A stretch of DNA of 64,000 nucleotides from Gossypium raimondii (lineage: Eukaryota; Streptophyta; Magnoliopsida; Malvales; Malvaceae): contig NC_068576.1 in NCBI RefSeq assembly GCF_025698545.1, positions 50,998,390 to 51,062,389 of the forward strand. Direction: 5' to 3'. This document shows, piece by piece, positions 32,087 through 43,441 of the stretch. The stretch's first letter is position 1; every line of letters starts with the position of its first letter. The position numbers and the translations under genes are program-made. The notes under the pieces were generated by a model. It was not told the DNA's origin. It saw only the letters and a program-made list of their open reading frames with translations, and made no database searches.

Positions 32087-35000
32087 ATGGAAGGATGGGA
32101 TCCTCAAAATCTAATTCTACCGGAGGTGGGTAAGCTATGTCGATCCCAGTCAGAATACCTGGACCAACATTTCAAGACCCAGAAGGATGTTTCCTCATCT
32201 TCTACCTCTTCTTCTTGTCTGTTGTCTGAATGGACCAAACATTGTTCTGATTACGACAATCGTCTACTACACCTCCGCACCATCCTCATGGATCGCACCC
32301 TTTCATGGATCTCTTCTTCTTTTCGAGCTAAAGCTTCCCTTTCTAATCTCAATCTCACCCTCTCCGCTTCCTCTCAGTGTTAGCACTCTGCATAAGATTT
32401 GTTGGTTGATTTTGCTTAATCTCTCCCTTCTTTTTTTTAATTTAAACATGTTTGGGGCTTTGCAGATGGGACTGCTTTGAAGAGGCTTTTGGGTGAAGAA
32501 CTGCGGCTGCTGGCCCTTCAATTGCACCGGATTCACTTCATCCGCCAATATGTTGGTCAGCATTTTTTTTACACCTTATCGCAATAATCCCAAGCAGATA
32601 GTTTCTGGCATACTCATTCTTCTTAATTTTATCTACATAATAATACTGGGTTTTAATTCCTCATGACAATGAAAGACTGTTTATTTGTTCTTGCATTCTA
32701 TGGCCTTTGTGTATGTAAGAATGTTCCTTTATGCAAGTTTTCTTCAATTGCCTATTAGCTTATGTCTGCATTCAATTTGAAAAAGGAAAAACCTGCTGTG
32801 AGGTAACGACAGTGATTTCATGCAGCTTCAGAATAAGAATGCTCAGCTACTGCTAATGCTTATATTCATAGTTTATTGCTTAGATTTTGAGAATGCTCCT
32901 TGATGCATATTCATCTGTTATTAGAATAACAACACATATTTTCGGCTTTTAGGCGTGCTTGGTTGGGTAAAAAGGTGGAGGGATAGAAGGAGGGACTGAA
33001 AAATTGGAAAAAGGAATTTTAATTGTGCTTGGTAGGTGAGAAAAGTGAGAGAAAAAAAAACATTTTACATTTTAATGCATAACCTATAAGTTAGTTCAAA
33101 ATTATGCATTTTAAAATGTTTTGTTTTATTTTCTTTATTTTCAACCTTATCAAGCAATGGAGGGAAAGAATTTTTTTTTTTTCAATTTTTACATCTTTAC
33201 TACCAAGCACACCTATGAAAAGTACAAATTTATTTTCCATCCACCTTTCCAATTTCCTTTCCACTCAACCAAGCAAATTTGCTTGGTAGAGTGGAAAAGT
33301 GGAAGGATGGAAGGAGGGAGTAGAAAAGTGTAAAGAAAATAAATTTTTAGTGTACTTGGTAGGGAAGAAGAGTAAGAGAAAAGAAAATAGTAGAGATAAT
33401 CATTTTCCATCCTAATGCATAAAATCCAATCTTTCCAAACTGAAATGATAAGAGAAGAGAAATCAGAGGGTTTATGTTAGCTCAAAATTATGCATTTTTC
33501 GAAAGTTTTATTTTTTTCCTCTCATTTTTCAACTCTATTAAGCAGTGGATGGAAAGAGAATTATTTTTTCGTTCAATTTTTCTATCTTCCTGCCAAACAC
33601 ACCTATAGAAAGAAAAATTATATTTTCTACCCTTCTATTTTTCTACCCCTTCAATTTTCCATCTTTCCACTCTATCAAGCAAAGGCTTAGCGTGCAATGC
33701 TTTCTTTGTTTTTAGAATATGTTTACATGTCCTTCTTTGTTCTTATGTTCATAGCTTGTGTGACCTTTCCCCAATATTTTATGTACTATGCCACCTGGCT
33801 ATGAACTTAGCTCGTCTTTAACTATTACAGAAACTGCACTTCGCTTAGAAGCTTTGGTAGGAGACCTCGAGGATGTAGTTTTCTCTTCTGGGAATCATCG
33901 TCCAGGGAATATGTTCGCAAAGTTTTCAACTTTACTGACATCACAAGTAATAACTGTGATCCTGTTTTCCCCTATTATTTCAGAATGCATCGCCAACATT
34001 ATATCCAGACATTCTTGCCATGCAGGATTTTGGAGTAAAGGAAGAAAGATTACTAAAAGCCATAAAAGCCACGAATGATGTTGAGGAGATAATTGTCAAT
34101 GTTGAGAAATCCCAACAATGGCACCATCTTTTAAAGTCAGTTGATCATAGAGTAGATAAAACTTTGGCTATACTTCGACCAGAAGCTCTTGCAGAACATC
34201 GTGCTCTTCTTGCTTCTTTTGGGTGGCCTCCAAAACTCCTAGCATCAAAAGTGGAAAGTGGAGGGCTCTCTAAGCTCCTGAACCCACTACTTCTAATGCA
34301 CGGAAATGAAAAGAAGTCTTATGCTCAAAGTTTTCATGTGCTTTGCGCTTTGCAGCAACTGCATTCACGTAGAGAAGCTCGAAAGTTTAAAACTTTAGGT
34401 CAAAAGGAGTGCGAGATACGACTTTGGGCTATTGATGAACTGGTGACTCCTTTAGCTGTAAGAATGGAATATCACTTCGTGAAATGGGCTGAGCAGCCTG
34501 AGTTTATGTTTGCTCTTGTATATAGAGTTACTAGGGACTTTATGGAAGGAGTAAGTGATATTTTGCAGCCTCTGATTGATGCAGCTAGATTAACGAGCTA
34601 TAGTGCTAATGAAGCTTGGATTTCTGCAATGGTGCATATACTTTCTGGGTCCTTAACAAAAAATGTTTTTCCTGCCTTGGCTGAAAGATACAAGGAGAAA
34701 GACATGAAATTAGAAGTTATCTCATTGTGGCTTCATCTAGTCGACCTTATTGTTGCTTTTGATAAACAGATGCAGTCGTTATTGAGATACGAAACTTGTC
34801 TCTTGTTTCCAGATGCTCAAAGGAGAGGGATATCCGTGTTGATAGTATTTTGTGATAGACCAGATTGGCTTAAGATTTGGGCAAAGATGGAGCTCAAGGA
34901 CGGCTGGAAGAAACTAAAAGCAGTACTGAAGGATGCTAAAGCTTGGCAAATTGACGACAAACATAGAGTTGACTTTGATGTTAGTACAATATGCGAAACA

Positions 35001-35903
35001 TTTTTGCTCTCTTCTAGAGAAGCCCATAAAGCTCCATTTGTTGCGGAATCTGCACTTAAAATTGCGCAAGAAATGATTGATAGATGCCAAACTTTACCAG
35101 ATATTTTGTCTCGTGCCAAATTTGTTAGATCAACTGTAGCCAGATTCTTCTGGTATTTTTCCAATGTGCTGCTTCTGCATTGCCGAAATGCCGAATTGCC
35201 ACCTGAAGAGCTTGATGGTAGCGCAATTGTTAGAGCATGTGAATCAATCAATGCTGCTAGATATGTTGAGTCTAAGCTGCAAGAATGGAGTGATGATGCA
35301 AGTTTTTTGGAGATGAAAATTGCCGAAAGCAATTCTAACATGCAGGAACAACACCAAGGGTTTTATGATGATTGCTTCTTTGAAGAGGAAATAAAATGCT
35401 TGGCTGAACTAGAGACCAACTGGCTTATGGAAATCGGCGCCGTTCTTCTTCGTCAGTTTGAAAATCTAACTCTGGAATACAACCATACTGAGGATTCCAA
35501 TGCTTTTATTGAAGCGTTGCAGAGTTTGAAGAGCCAGCTTCATGTTCTTAAGAAAAATCTCAACGGGAAAGACTTCTTGGACTTGTGGCGAAGTGTGGCG
35601 GATGGGCTGGACCATTTTATATGTGGTAGCATTTTAGGAGGTGATGTTAAGTTTTCAAAGAAGCAAAGCAATGAGTTCGGAACTGATATGCAAGCATTGT
35701 TCCTTGTGTTCCAACCATTTTGTGCTCGTCCTGAAGCATTTTTCCCCTGTATTAGGGACATCCTGAAGCTGTTAGCAATGAGTGGAGAAGAGGTCAAGCA
35801 TTTGCTGGTAGGTAAGAAAAGTGAAAAATACATGCAGTCTTATGGAATTTCCCACTTACGTTTTGACCAAGTTGAGAAAACTTTGAGGAAATTGAAGTTT
35901 TGA
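32087..35903 (+). CDS. RINT1/TIP20-family tethering protein (MAG2-like), four exons
   Basis: Subunit of the Dsl1/NRZ-type complex that tethers Golgi-derived COPI vesicles at the ER; Arabidopsis MAG2 and MAG2L belong to this family and MAG2 is needed for seed storage protein export. Exons 32087-32378, 32466-32555, 33831-33946 and 34026-35903 give 791 residues in frame. For the last intron I chose the CAG at 34023-34025 (79-nt intron), because the alternative acceptor at 33983 would leave only 37 nt, too short for plants. The N-terminal part is helical. The RINT1_TIP1 region includes SVDHRVDKTLAILRPEALAEHRALLASFGWPP, FCDRPDWLKIW and FCARPEAFFPCIRDIL. The C-terminal SYGISHL differs from what I recall of MAG2, so I favour MAG2L (At1g08400). 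Intron 2 (1275 nt) has been enlarged by two MITEs. Confidence 0.85.
32957..33274. mobile_element. MITE copy A (318 bp) in an intron of the MAG2-like gene
   Basis: Begins GCTTGGTTGGGTAAAAAGG and ends with a segment whose reverse complement is GCTTGGTTGAGTGGAAAGG, giving terminal inverted repeats. A second inverted pair lies inside (GTGCTTGGTAGGTGAG versus the complement of CTTTACTACCAAGCAC), so the element can fold as a nested hairpin. It has no coding capacity. It abuts copy B with a 6-bp spacer (AAATTT). Confidence 0.72.
33281..33680. mobile_element. MITE copy B (400 bp), adjacent to copy A
   Basis: Begins GCTTGGTAGAGTGGAAAAG and ends CTTTCCACTCTATCAAGC, near-perfect terminal inverted repeats. 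The internal sequence follows that of copy A, with the shared phrases GCTCAAAATTATGCATTTT and the inner GTxCTTGGTAGG / CTGCCAAACACACC pair, but is longer. Same family as copy A and probably as the element at 52857-53032. Confidence 0.75.
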
Positions 35904-37882
35904 GTTTGCTTTGTTACTTGAAATTGATTGAAGATAGAGGTTGCCTCTTTCTTTTTGGCTTTTAAAGCGATTCATTATTTAACATATAGTCGTTGTCCAT
36001 TGGCATTATTACGAGATAAAACTTTTAAGTATAAGGTTGTGCCACATGAAATTTTTTTACCTAATAAATATCTTAATAAGTTAAATTATTTTTCTATAAA
36101 AATTAAATAAAATTTTGATTGAAATGTTTAAAATTTAGTAAGTGTCGGGTATAAATATCATCATATATGAGTTTTATATAAAATAATATTTTAATTTTTT
36201 AAAATTAACAGCTATTTATCCGATCAATGCAACTATAATTGATAACATTTTCAATTAATCAAATTTGAAACAATAATATTTTAAAACTTCCAAAATTTTA
36301 AAATTACTCCTTCAAATTAAAGTCTTTAACTTTATTAATTCAGTTAAAGTTTGTGAGTAAATTTTTATAATTTTATAAGGGTAAGGTTAAACTAATAGTC
36401 GTTTAATTACTCCGACTTTCAAAATATAATAAATCAGTCATAGTAATAATTTTTTGTTATAGACGTAATGACAAATTGGCCTGGCATTTAATCGGCTACA
36501 TTAAAGTCTATGTTGTCATTTAAACGACCCCTAAAAAGCCAAAAAGAATAAAGAAGACATGGAGATGCCGCCCAATCCCTCACTCTTAGAAACCAGTCGT
36601 CGTTCGAAAACGAAATTGAAGACAATACCCTAGCAATGGCTATAGCAAACATTCAATTTTATTTTTCTAAAAAAGGAAAATTCGTAGATCTATCCTCATT
36701 TCATTATTTTAGCAATTTCCAACGAGTGCATAATTGAGAACTTTTGCTGTTAGACGGTAAACATTAAAAAAATACATATACAGACCAAACTAATACAAAA
36801 AGAGAGAAGTAACCAACATTTTTACCAGAAACCATAGACTTGGAAGACAAATAATTGGAGAGATTGTCTCATTATTGAATCTTCTTGATTGGGTTTCCTC
36901 AAAAATTTAGTCTTTAAAGAAATGGAAGAGAAAGTAAGTAGAGGTGGAGTTTGCTTCGGTTTTGCAAACTCAAAAACTTCTCCAATTTTTTCTTAATAAA
37001 ACCCAAATCATCTACTTCAAAATTAAACTCTACCAAATGAGATTATTCAAGATATAGAACACAAAACCAGAAGAGAAAAATGAAGAAAAAAGGAGAAAAA
37101 AAAGAAGGGACCGGTTTTAGAATTCAGGTTTCACTTTCACCACTACTACAACTGCTGCTTGGGTTTTTTTTTTTTTTCAATTTTACTGATTAATAAGGTC
37201 TGGAAATGGAGGGAAATTAAAATGAAAAATGAAAATAAAAAATAAAGAAGAGAAAAATAATGGGGGATAAAGTAGAAAGTATTATTGAACGTAAATAAAA
37301 AAGAAACTATGTTGTTGGTTTCTCGGGGAAGCGAGAAGAATTGCAAGAAGAGGAGAAAGAAGAAGAAAGAGAAAACAAAGGCAGCAGGTAGAGCAGCGGC
37401 AATGGCAGTGGCAATGGCCGTGGCAAGGGTTAGCGGCCTTAAAAGTACCATAGGTTTTGTTTGGCAATTTTTTACTTTTGATGGTTAGCCGAAAAAGAAG
37501 AGGAGAATAGGATCACCCTTCTACTCCTCATATCTGGTCATGTCACTTATTCTGTTATGGAAAATATTAGTGAGTAACTGATTTCTCACTTTTCGATAAT
37601 ATTAATGAATGGTTTATTAATTTTTAAAAGTTGAGTGTTTATTTTGTTATTGGAATTAAAGTTGATTAACTATTGGTGTATTTTTCTCTTTTTTATAATT
37701 TTTTTTACTCGATTTGCGTGATTGTGATAATTTGGTAAGAGTTTTTACCTTTGCTTCTTTTTTTCGATGATGACGGTTTAATTCAAGCAAAGTTTACTCT
37801 TTCTACAAGAAACGAGTTTCAGGCCTTTTAGATATTGTCTCTATGGTTTTATTTTGTATTTTTGTATGGTTTGTCTTGTATT
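35904..37882. other. Intergenic, AT-rich with purine-rich patch
   Basis: 3' flank of the MAG2-like gene. A GA-rich patch (about 36900-37420) gives a chance Lys-rich reading frame near 37285 that I do not accept. There may be a weak inverted relation between 36390-36480 and 37590-37680. Nothing firm otherwise. Confidence 0.4.
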
Positions 37883-38027
37883 AATTATATTTGTGTACGA
37901 GCCAACAATCTCTTGGCTTAATGACAAGAGTATTATGTTGTAGATATGAGAATTTGAGTTTAATCCCATACAACTCCGTTCCCTACCTCCACTTATAAAA
38001 AAATAATAATAATTGTATTTGTGTACG
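37883..38027 (+). mobile_element. Short tRNA-derived SINE with 17-bp target duplications
   Basis: The body (37900-38010, about 111 bp) has an A box-like TGGCTTAATGAC (about 37914-37925), a B box-like GAGTTTAATCCC (about 37956-37967) and a tail AAAAAAATAATAAT. It is flanked by AATTATATTTGTGTACG (37883-37899) and AATTGTATTTGTGTACG (38011-38027), a 17-bp duplication with one mismatch. Long duplications plus an A-rich tail are the signature of LINE-driven SINE insertion. The near-identical duplications suggest moderate age. Confidence 0.75.
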
Positions 38028-39132
38028 TGACTTGATCCTTGGTTGCTCGTAATAGTGTAAAGATTGAATTTTGCTATTAGTCTCTGTATTTTGTGAAAAT
38101 TATGGATTTAGTTCTAATACTTTAATTTGATCAATCTTAGTACTTGTACCTTTCAATTTGATCAATTTCAATCCCTTTACTTTTTAAATTTGAAAATTTA
38201 GTCATGACCCAAACGAGAATGATTAAACTTATTGGTTAAATTCAATTACTAGTCCTATACTATGCATATAGTTGTAAATTTAATCAATATTCTACAATTG
38301 AATTATTTTAGGTCCCTATACTTTTGAATTTTTAAATTTTAATATTGACGATATGATGTCATTAATCCATTAACTGGATTTTTAGTGTGTAATATGTTGA
38401 AATAACAAGCTAACACAACATTAGGTATATGATAACATGTTGCTCCATCATATTTGATGAGGTCAAAATCACAAAAAATAATTCCTACAAAATAACTTTA
38501 AATAGTAGTAAAAAGTGGTAATAGGGTCGAGTCCACAAGGATTGAATGTTATAATCAACTTCCATCTTTAACTTGTGACCGTAATTTTTGTCGTATCGAA
38601 AGTCGTTGCAAAAGTCGTGCCCACGACTCTAAACGGACCTGCTCAAAAATAAACAAATAAATCAGTGGAGTTTTGAAATGTTTAGAAACTAAACAATTGA
38701 AACAACATAAATAAATAATTAAATTAATTAAAAATTAAACTGGAAATTAAATTCAGATTTTGTAATCAAAGATAATAAGCCTTAGCCCTAGACTCGGTGG
38801 ATTCTGGATTTCTGAATCGATCCTTGAAAATTAATTTTCTCCTTCAAACAATAAGCTGGTTACAGTAGTTAAGAACATCCTAACCACCAATTCTTCCTCT
38901 CGTAGCTGGTCCCGGTACGACTTGCAAACCAACCATTACTGATAATCTAAGCGAGATACATGTGTTCCTGATTCAAGATTCCGACAGCCTTGCGCTCTGA
39001 ACTTGAATCAACGGCCTCAACCGCGTGAGTCGTTTAAATCCAATCACTTCTTCCTTGATTTGTTCTCAGAGATCCAAATACAATACGACCAACTCATTTC
39101 TCTAACTGTTAGCAAACACGACTCCAACTCAA

Positions 39133-42100
39133 TGTAACAACCCAGTTTTGACCCTAATCGGAACAGTGGTTTCGGGACCACAAATCCGAGTCTGAAAAAT
39201 ATTTTAATATTATTTTACGTGTTTATTATGTGTGAATTTACTTGTGTGAAAGTTTCATGAATTAATTTTATTGTTGTGTGCTTAATTTGAGAAAATGGCT
39301 AAATCGCATAAAATAAAAATTTGATGGCTAAATATGAAAGTGCTTAATTATTTTTGTCTTTATAATTTGGAGGTTTCATGTTGAATTTAGCCAATATTAA
39401 TGGACGGCAATGATGGCTATTATATATATATTATATATATATTAAATATAAAAGTAAAATAATAATGGTATAATATATTGAAAATAATAAAACTTAAAAT
39501 AAACAAAGCCATGCATGTTATCTTTCTCATTGCCGAATATACAAAAGAAAAGAAGAAAAAATAGCAAGCTAGGTTCGGCACTTATTTTGCTTGATTAAGG
39601 TATGTTTAGGTTTTAATTTTAATAATTTTTACGTTTTGAGATCGTTGCTTTGTGTTCTTCAAAACCCATGTTTTAATTTTGTGAATTGTTGATGATTTTG
39701 AAATGTGCCGTTGATGAATGCTTGGACTTTGTGATAGTTGATGATGAAAATGAAAGATATGTGATAGATTAATATGTTTTGTATTGGGATTTTAGTGAAA
39801 TTGAGTAAATAGGGCTAAATTGTGAAATTAAATTTTTGGGGGACTAAAATGTGAAATAAATGAAATGTGTGGACTAGTATGAAGACAAGGAACATTCGGC
39901 CCTAGCTTAGTGAGGGAAAATTTTGTGTATTTTGTGTTTTGTGCAAAAAGGACTAAATAGCAAAAAGTGTAAATATTAGGGGCAAAATAGTAATTTGCCA
40001 AATTATGTGTTTTTGGATTAAATTGAATGTGTTAATAAATAAATTATCTTATTTTGAATATATTTAGATCGAGAACCAAAGAAATTGGAATTAGATCGGG
40101 GAAAAGCCAAATTAGTCGAATAATCGTCCGACTTCGATTTTCCATCTTCCGAGGTAAGTCTATTAGCTGTTTAATGACATAAAAACAATATATAAGTATG
40201 TATATGTATTTATTTTTGATGAATTATAATTTAAAGTATATCGGTTTAATAAATTAAAAGTATGATTGGCTTATATGTATTTTCTTTTATATTCGAACCT
40301 AGAGGTTTATACTTATATAGGTAATTGAATTTAGCTAAAGTGCAAAGGTAAATAAGTATATACATAAATGTTAATGAATCTAGTTGAAGTATAAGAGTTT
40401 TATATATATATGGGGTTCAAATTCATACACATATATACATGTATAAATTATTGATTTAATCAAATATATGTATATGTATATATGTGTACTTAGAGATTCG
40501 TAAATATACATAGATATAAGAGTTTTATTATTAAACATGTAAATATACATGTATATATACACTTTTGAATCAATTAAGATGTGTCATTATAAAAGTATAT
40601 GCGGTTTGAGTGTATATGTATGCATGTATAAGATTTAGTTTTGAAATTTGTTATTAGATGATATTTGCACATGTTAGTTTTGATCATGTATATATATGTG
40701 TAAAACTTTAATATGTTGGAATGTAAAGTGTATATTATTCAAGAATATTTTTAGTTAAATAGTATTATATTTGTAGTAGGATTTGAAGTATAAGGTTATG
40801 CATAAATATGTTCAGTTGATTTATTGAATTGTCAAATTGGATTTGGTGGTTGAGTTTTATATATATATTCATGTGTTTCTATGATATAAATTTTGAGTTT
40901 CGAGCTGAATATTTAAGCATGGAATTTATATACCTATATAGTTCAAAAATGAGTAATATTTGGGTGAATTGAGTGTTTGAGCTTGGGGCCTAAAATGATT
41001 ATTGTCAATGAGATAATTCAGACTTTACGTCTAGCAGGCTTGATGCTGGTGAAATGTTTCAGACTATACGTCTAGCGGGCTTGACGCCGTGAAATATTTC
41101 GGACTTTACGTCTAGCGTGCTAATTGCCGTGTATTGAATCGTGTTTTAAGCCTAGCGTGCTAAGTGCCTATGAATCTGTTGAAATTGTGTGAATTGTTCG
41201 ATTTATGTGTTTGAAGATGTTGTGCATAAACTCGACATAGGTGGTTGATATATATATATATATATATATGGATGCATTTGGTATAAGAAACCGATGAGTA
41301 ATCTTATGTGCAATTGCTAATACATATATGTGTAAATATTTGTTTATAAGTAAAAGTTGAATGCGAATGTATTCGGTTATAGGCATAAATATGAGTTAGG
41401 TTAAAAGTTTATGATCGATATATATATATATACATGTATAATGAGATATGAAATGTGATTGATAAAGTTATATATATATTCGATTGTATGTGCATGATAA
41501 TTACATATATGACTTTGGATAAATGTATGTGGTAAATACATGTACACATTTGGTTATAATATTTGTTAAGCTTATGTATATATGCACTCGCTAATATGTT
41601 TAAAGTGTATATACATTTGGTTCTAATATTTGTCATGCATATATGTATATATGCATTCAATTTCATGGTTGTAGATTATATGCATAAAATGTATATACAT
41701 TTGTCTGCTTTGGGTGTATTAGATAAATACACGTCCTTTTAAAATTTAAACAAATGTTTGATTAGTAATTATAATTGATAATTGTGATTTCAATAAATTT
41801 TCTTAAAGAATTATATGATTCTTTTATATGTATTTTAGGTATGCTATAGACTTACTAAGCTATAAAAGCTTACTTTGTTTGTTTTACCCATTTGTTTTTA
41901 TAGATTTTAGAGACGCGTTACGAGAGCTCGGGATCATCAAGATAGTCTATCACACTATCGACTACTTTTGGTATTTTGTTAAATATTTGAACTCAATCTT
42001 ATGGCATGTATAGGTTTGAGTACGATGTTGATTATATTTTGATTGTAAATTATAAATAGCTATGCAAAAGTAATTAAATTTTCATATTTGTGATCAGTTT

Positions 42101-42179
42101 GATTTTAAAAATGGTTGTGTTTGTTCAGTAATGCCTCGTAACCCTACTTCGGCGACGGATACGGGTTAGGGGTGTTATA
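39133..42179 (+). mobile_element. Solo LTR of a gypsy-type retrotransposon (fossil), 3.05 kb
   Basis: Begins TGTAACAACCCAG and ends GGGTTAGGGGTGTTATA, flanked on both sides by the 5-bp target duplication CTCAA (39128-39132 and 42180-42184). No internal region or second LTR is present, so it is a solo LTR left by recombination. The termini resemble a gypsy LTR family I recall from cotton. The middle is dominated by TATATG/CATATA words, and four tandem ~40-bp units lie at 41019-41169. The intact target duplication makes it the youngest layer of this nest. Confidence 0.8.
41019..41169 (+). repeat. Four imperfect ~40-bp tandem units inside the solo LTR
   Basis: Successive units start at about 41019, 41060, 41100 and 41140. 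Each carries (A/G)CTTTACGTCTAGCG-like sequence followed by GGC/TGC TT and GCCGTGxAAT. The fourth unit is the most diverged. Confidence 0.75.
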
Positions 42180-43064
42180 CTCAACATGCATTTTGACTTG
42201 AAATCGAGTTTAACTTCAAGGGATGAGTTGTATATCCTGATAATTAGGAAAAAAAGTGAATACCGATTGGAAATATTTTTAACATGAATACGTATCTCAC
42301 GATTCCCTACCGAAAAGAGCACCGGCCTAAAGCTAAGAGGGAATTTAGTGAAGCATGAAATTATTCATGCTTTGTAGAATTGAAAGGTGATTTGATGATA
42401 GCGGTGAAGAATGAGAAAGAAAAATACTTGGAAAGCAATTAAACCAATTTGAAGAAATAAAGAAATGGAAAGAGAATGCTCACGCCAATTTGAATGAAAA
42501 AGAATAATGGCTATTCAATTTCAAATTGAAATCAAATGTAAAATTAGGTGTGTCTTTCCTAAGAACATTAAGTCCCTATTTATATACATAGAATTTACTA
42601 ATTTTAGCCTTAATTAGTCATTGGTTTTTTTCACACTTTTGATTCGGCCTCATTTCATTTATTGTGTTTTAATTTGGTCCTTTTCTGCTTGTTTTTGTCT
42701 CTTAGTGTCTCAATTGCATCCCTGACAAGATTAAAACATAAAAACACTTATTTAACAGGGATCAATTCAGAAATAAGCCGAATTAAACACAAAATGTCAT
42801 GCAAATTAACATGTTATCAATATTGTAGAAATAACATAACTTAACTCATTGAATTGAATAGTTATCATTTGGTGATGATAGGAATTTTAAAATTTAAAAA
42901 GTAAAAGGACTAAAAATGATCAAATTAAAGTATAGGAACTAAATTCATAACTTTTATAAAGTACAGGGACTATTTGTAAAATTAAACCTAGTTTAAAGAA
43001 AAGAAAAGAAAGAAAACTAGGTTAAGTCCAATCCAAAAGTAATGATAATGAGGAAGGTTTGAAG

Positions 43065-43144
43065 TGGGCTTAGTCCAGTTGGATTGAAAAGCCCGCATTT
43101 GTAATCTCCTCCTCTGATCTTCTGTCTAAATCTCTAAACCCTGA
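43065..43144 (+). promoter_or_regulatory. Site II motif and telo-box-like motif upstream of PPR gene
   Basis: TGGGCT at 43065-43070 and AAACCCTGA at about 43136-43144 lie 300-375 bp before the PPR start. Site II motifs are frequent in promoters of nuclear genes for organelle proteins. Seen directly; function inferred. Confidence 0.35.
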
Positions 43145-43441
43145 TTTCATCATTGTTGTGTTGTACCCCATTACATTTTCATTGTTTGTTTAGCTTCTTC
43201 TTTGTGTTTAGCTGCCTGCATTCTGCAAGCAACTGGGTGACCTTTTAGTTATTGCAAGCCGAGTCAATGAATGGGTGCCCTAGTAGTGTGTATAGGTAAT
43301 AATAATATGTTTGTTCGTCTAAAATTGGGATGAGCGTGGCTGCTTATTATCCTCTCAAACTCGAATGACTCTATGATCCCATTTCCATATTCAGTTTCAC
43401 CATTATCATTCGCCAATCTTTATCCCCAAACGTTGTTAGCA

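Larger units (their letters stand above)
38430..42819. mobile_element. Second-layer retroelement remnant (fossil), unclassified
   Basis: Starts TGATAACATGTT and ends AACATGTTATCA, so it has TG...CA ends with 12-bp inverted termini. Both halves carry repeat sequence I remember as dispersed in cotton (for example GGGTCGAGTCCACAAGGATTG near 38526). It looks like an LTR or a short LTR-type element of about 1.3 kb once the inner LTR is removed. It lies inside the outer TIR element and is therefore younger than it. Confidence 0.45.
38060..42990. mobile_element. Outer TIR element interrupted by later insertions
   Basis: The left arm (about 38060-38230) and the reverse complement of the right arm (about 42840-42990) align along at least 120 bp: both read TAGTCxCTGTAxTTT, ATGxATTTAGTTC, then TACTTTAATTTGATCA and CTTTTTAAATTT. 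The arms enclose two younger elements. Removing those leaves a short non-autonomous TIR element of perhaps 550 bp. I could not define its target duplication. Confidence 0.55.

Noticed and set aside
33104-33690. Small open frames within the twin MITEs
   Set aside because: Low-complexity translations from inverted-repeat DNA inside an intron.
37285-37488. Lys- and Ala-rich open frame near 37.3 kb
   Set aside because: Arises from a GA-rich, low-complexity patch; both strands are open and neither shows a domain, splice support or codon pattern of a gene.
36390-37680. Possible gene-fragment-carrying TIR element
   Set aside because: The two ends share only short T/A-rich words in inverted orientation; I could not align them convincingly.
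41019-41169. Regularly spaced repeats considered as a CRISPR-like array
   Set aside because: The units are contiguous, imperfect, and inside a plant LTR; there are no unique spacers.
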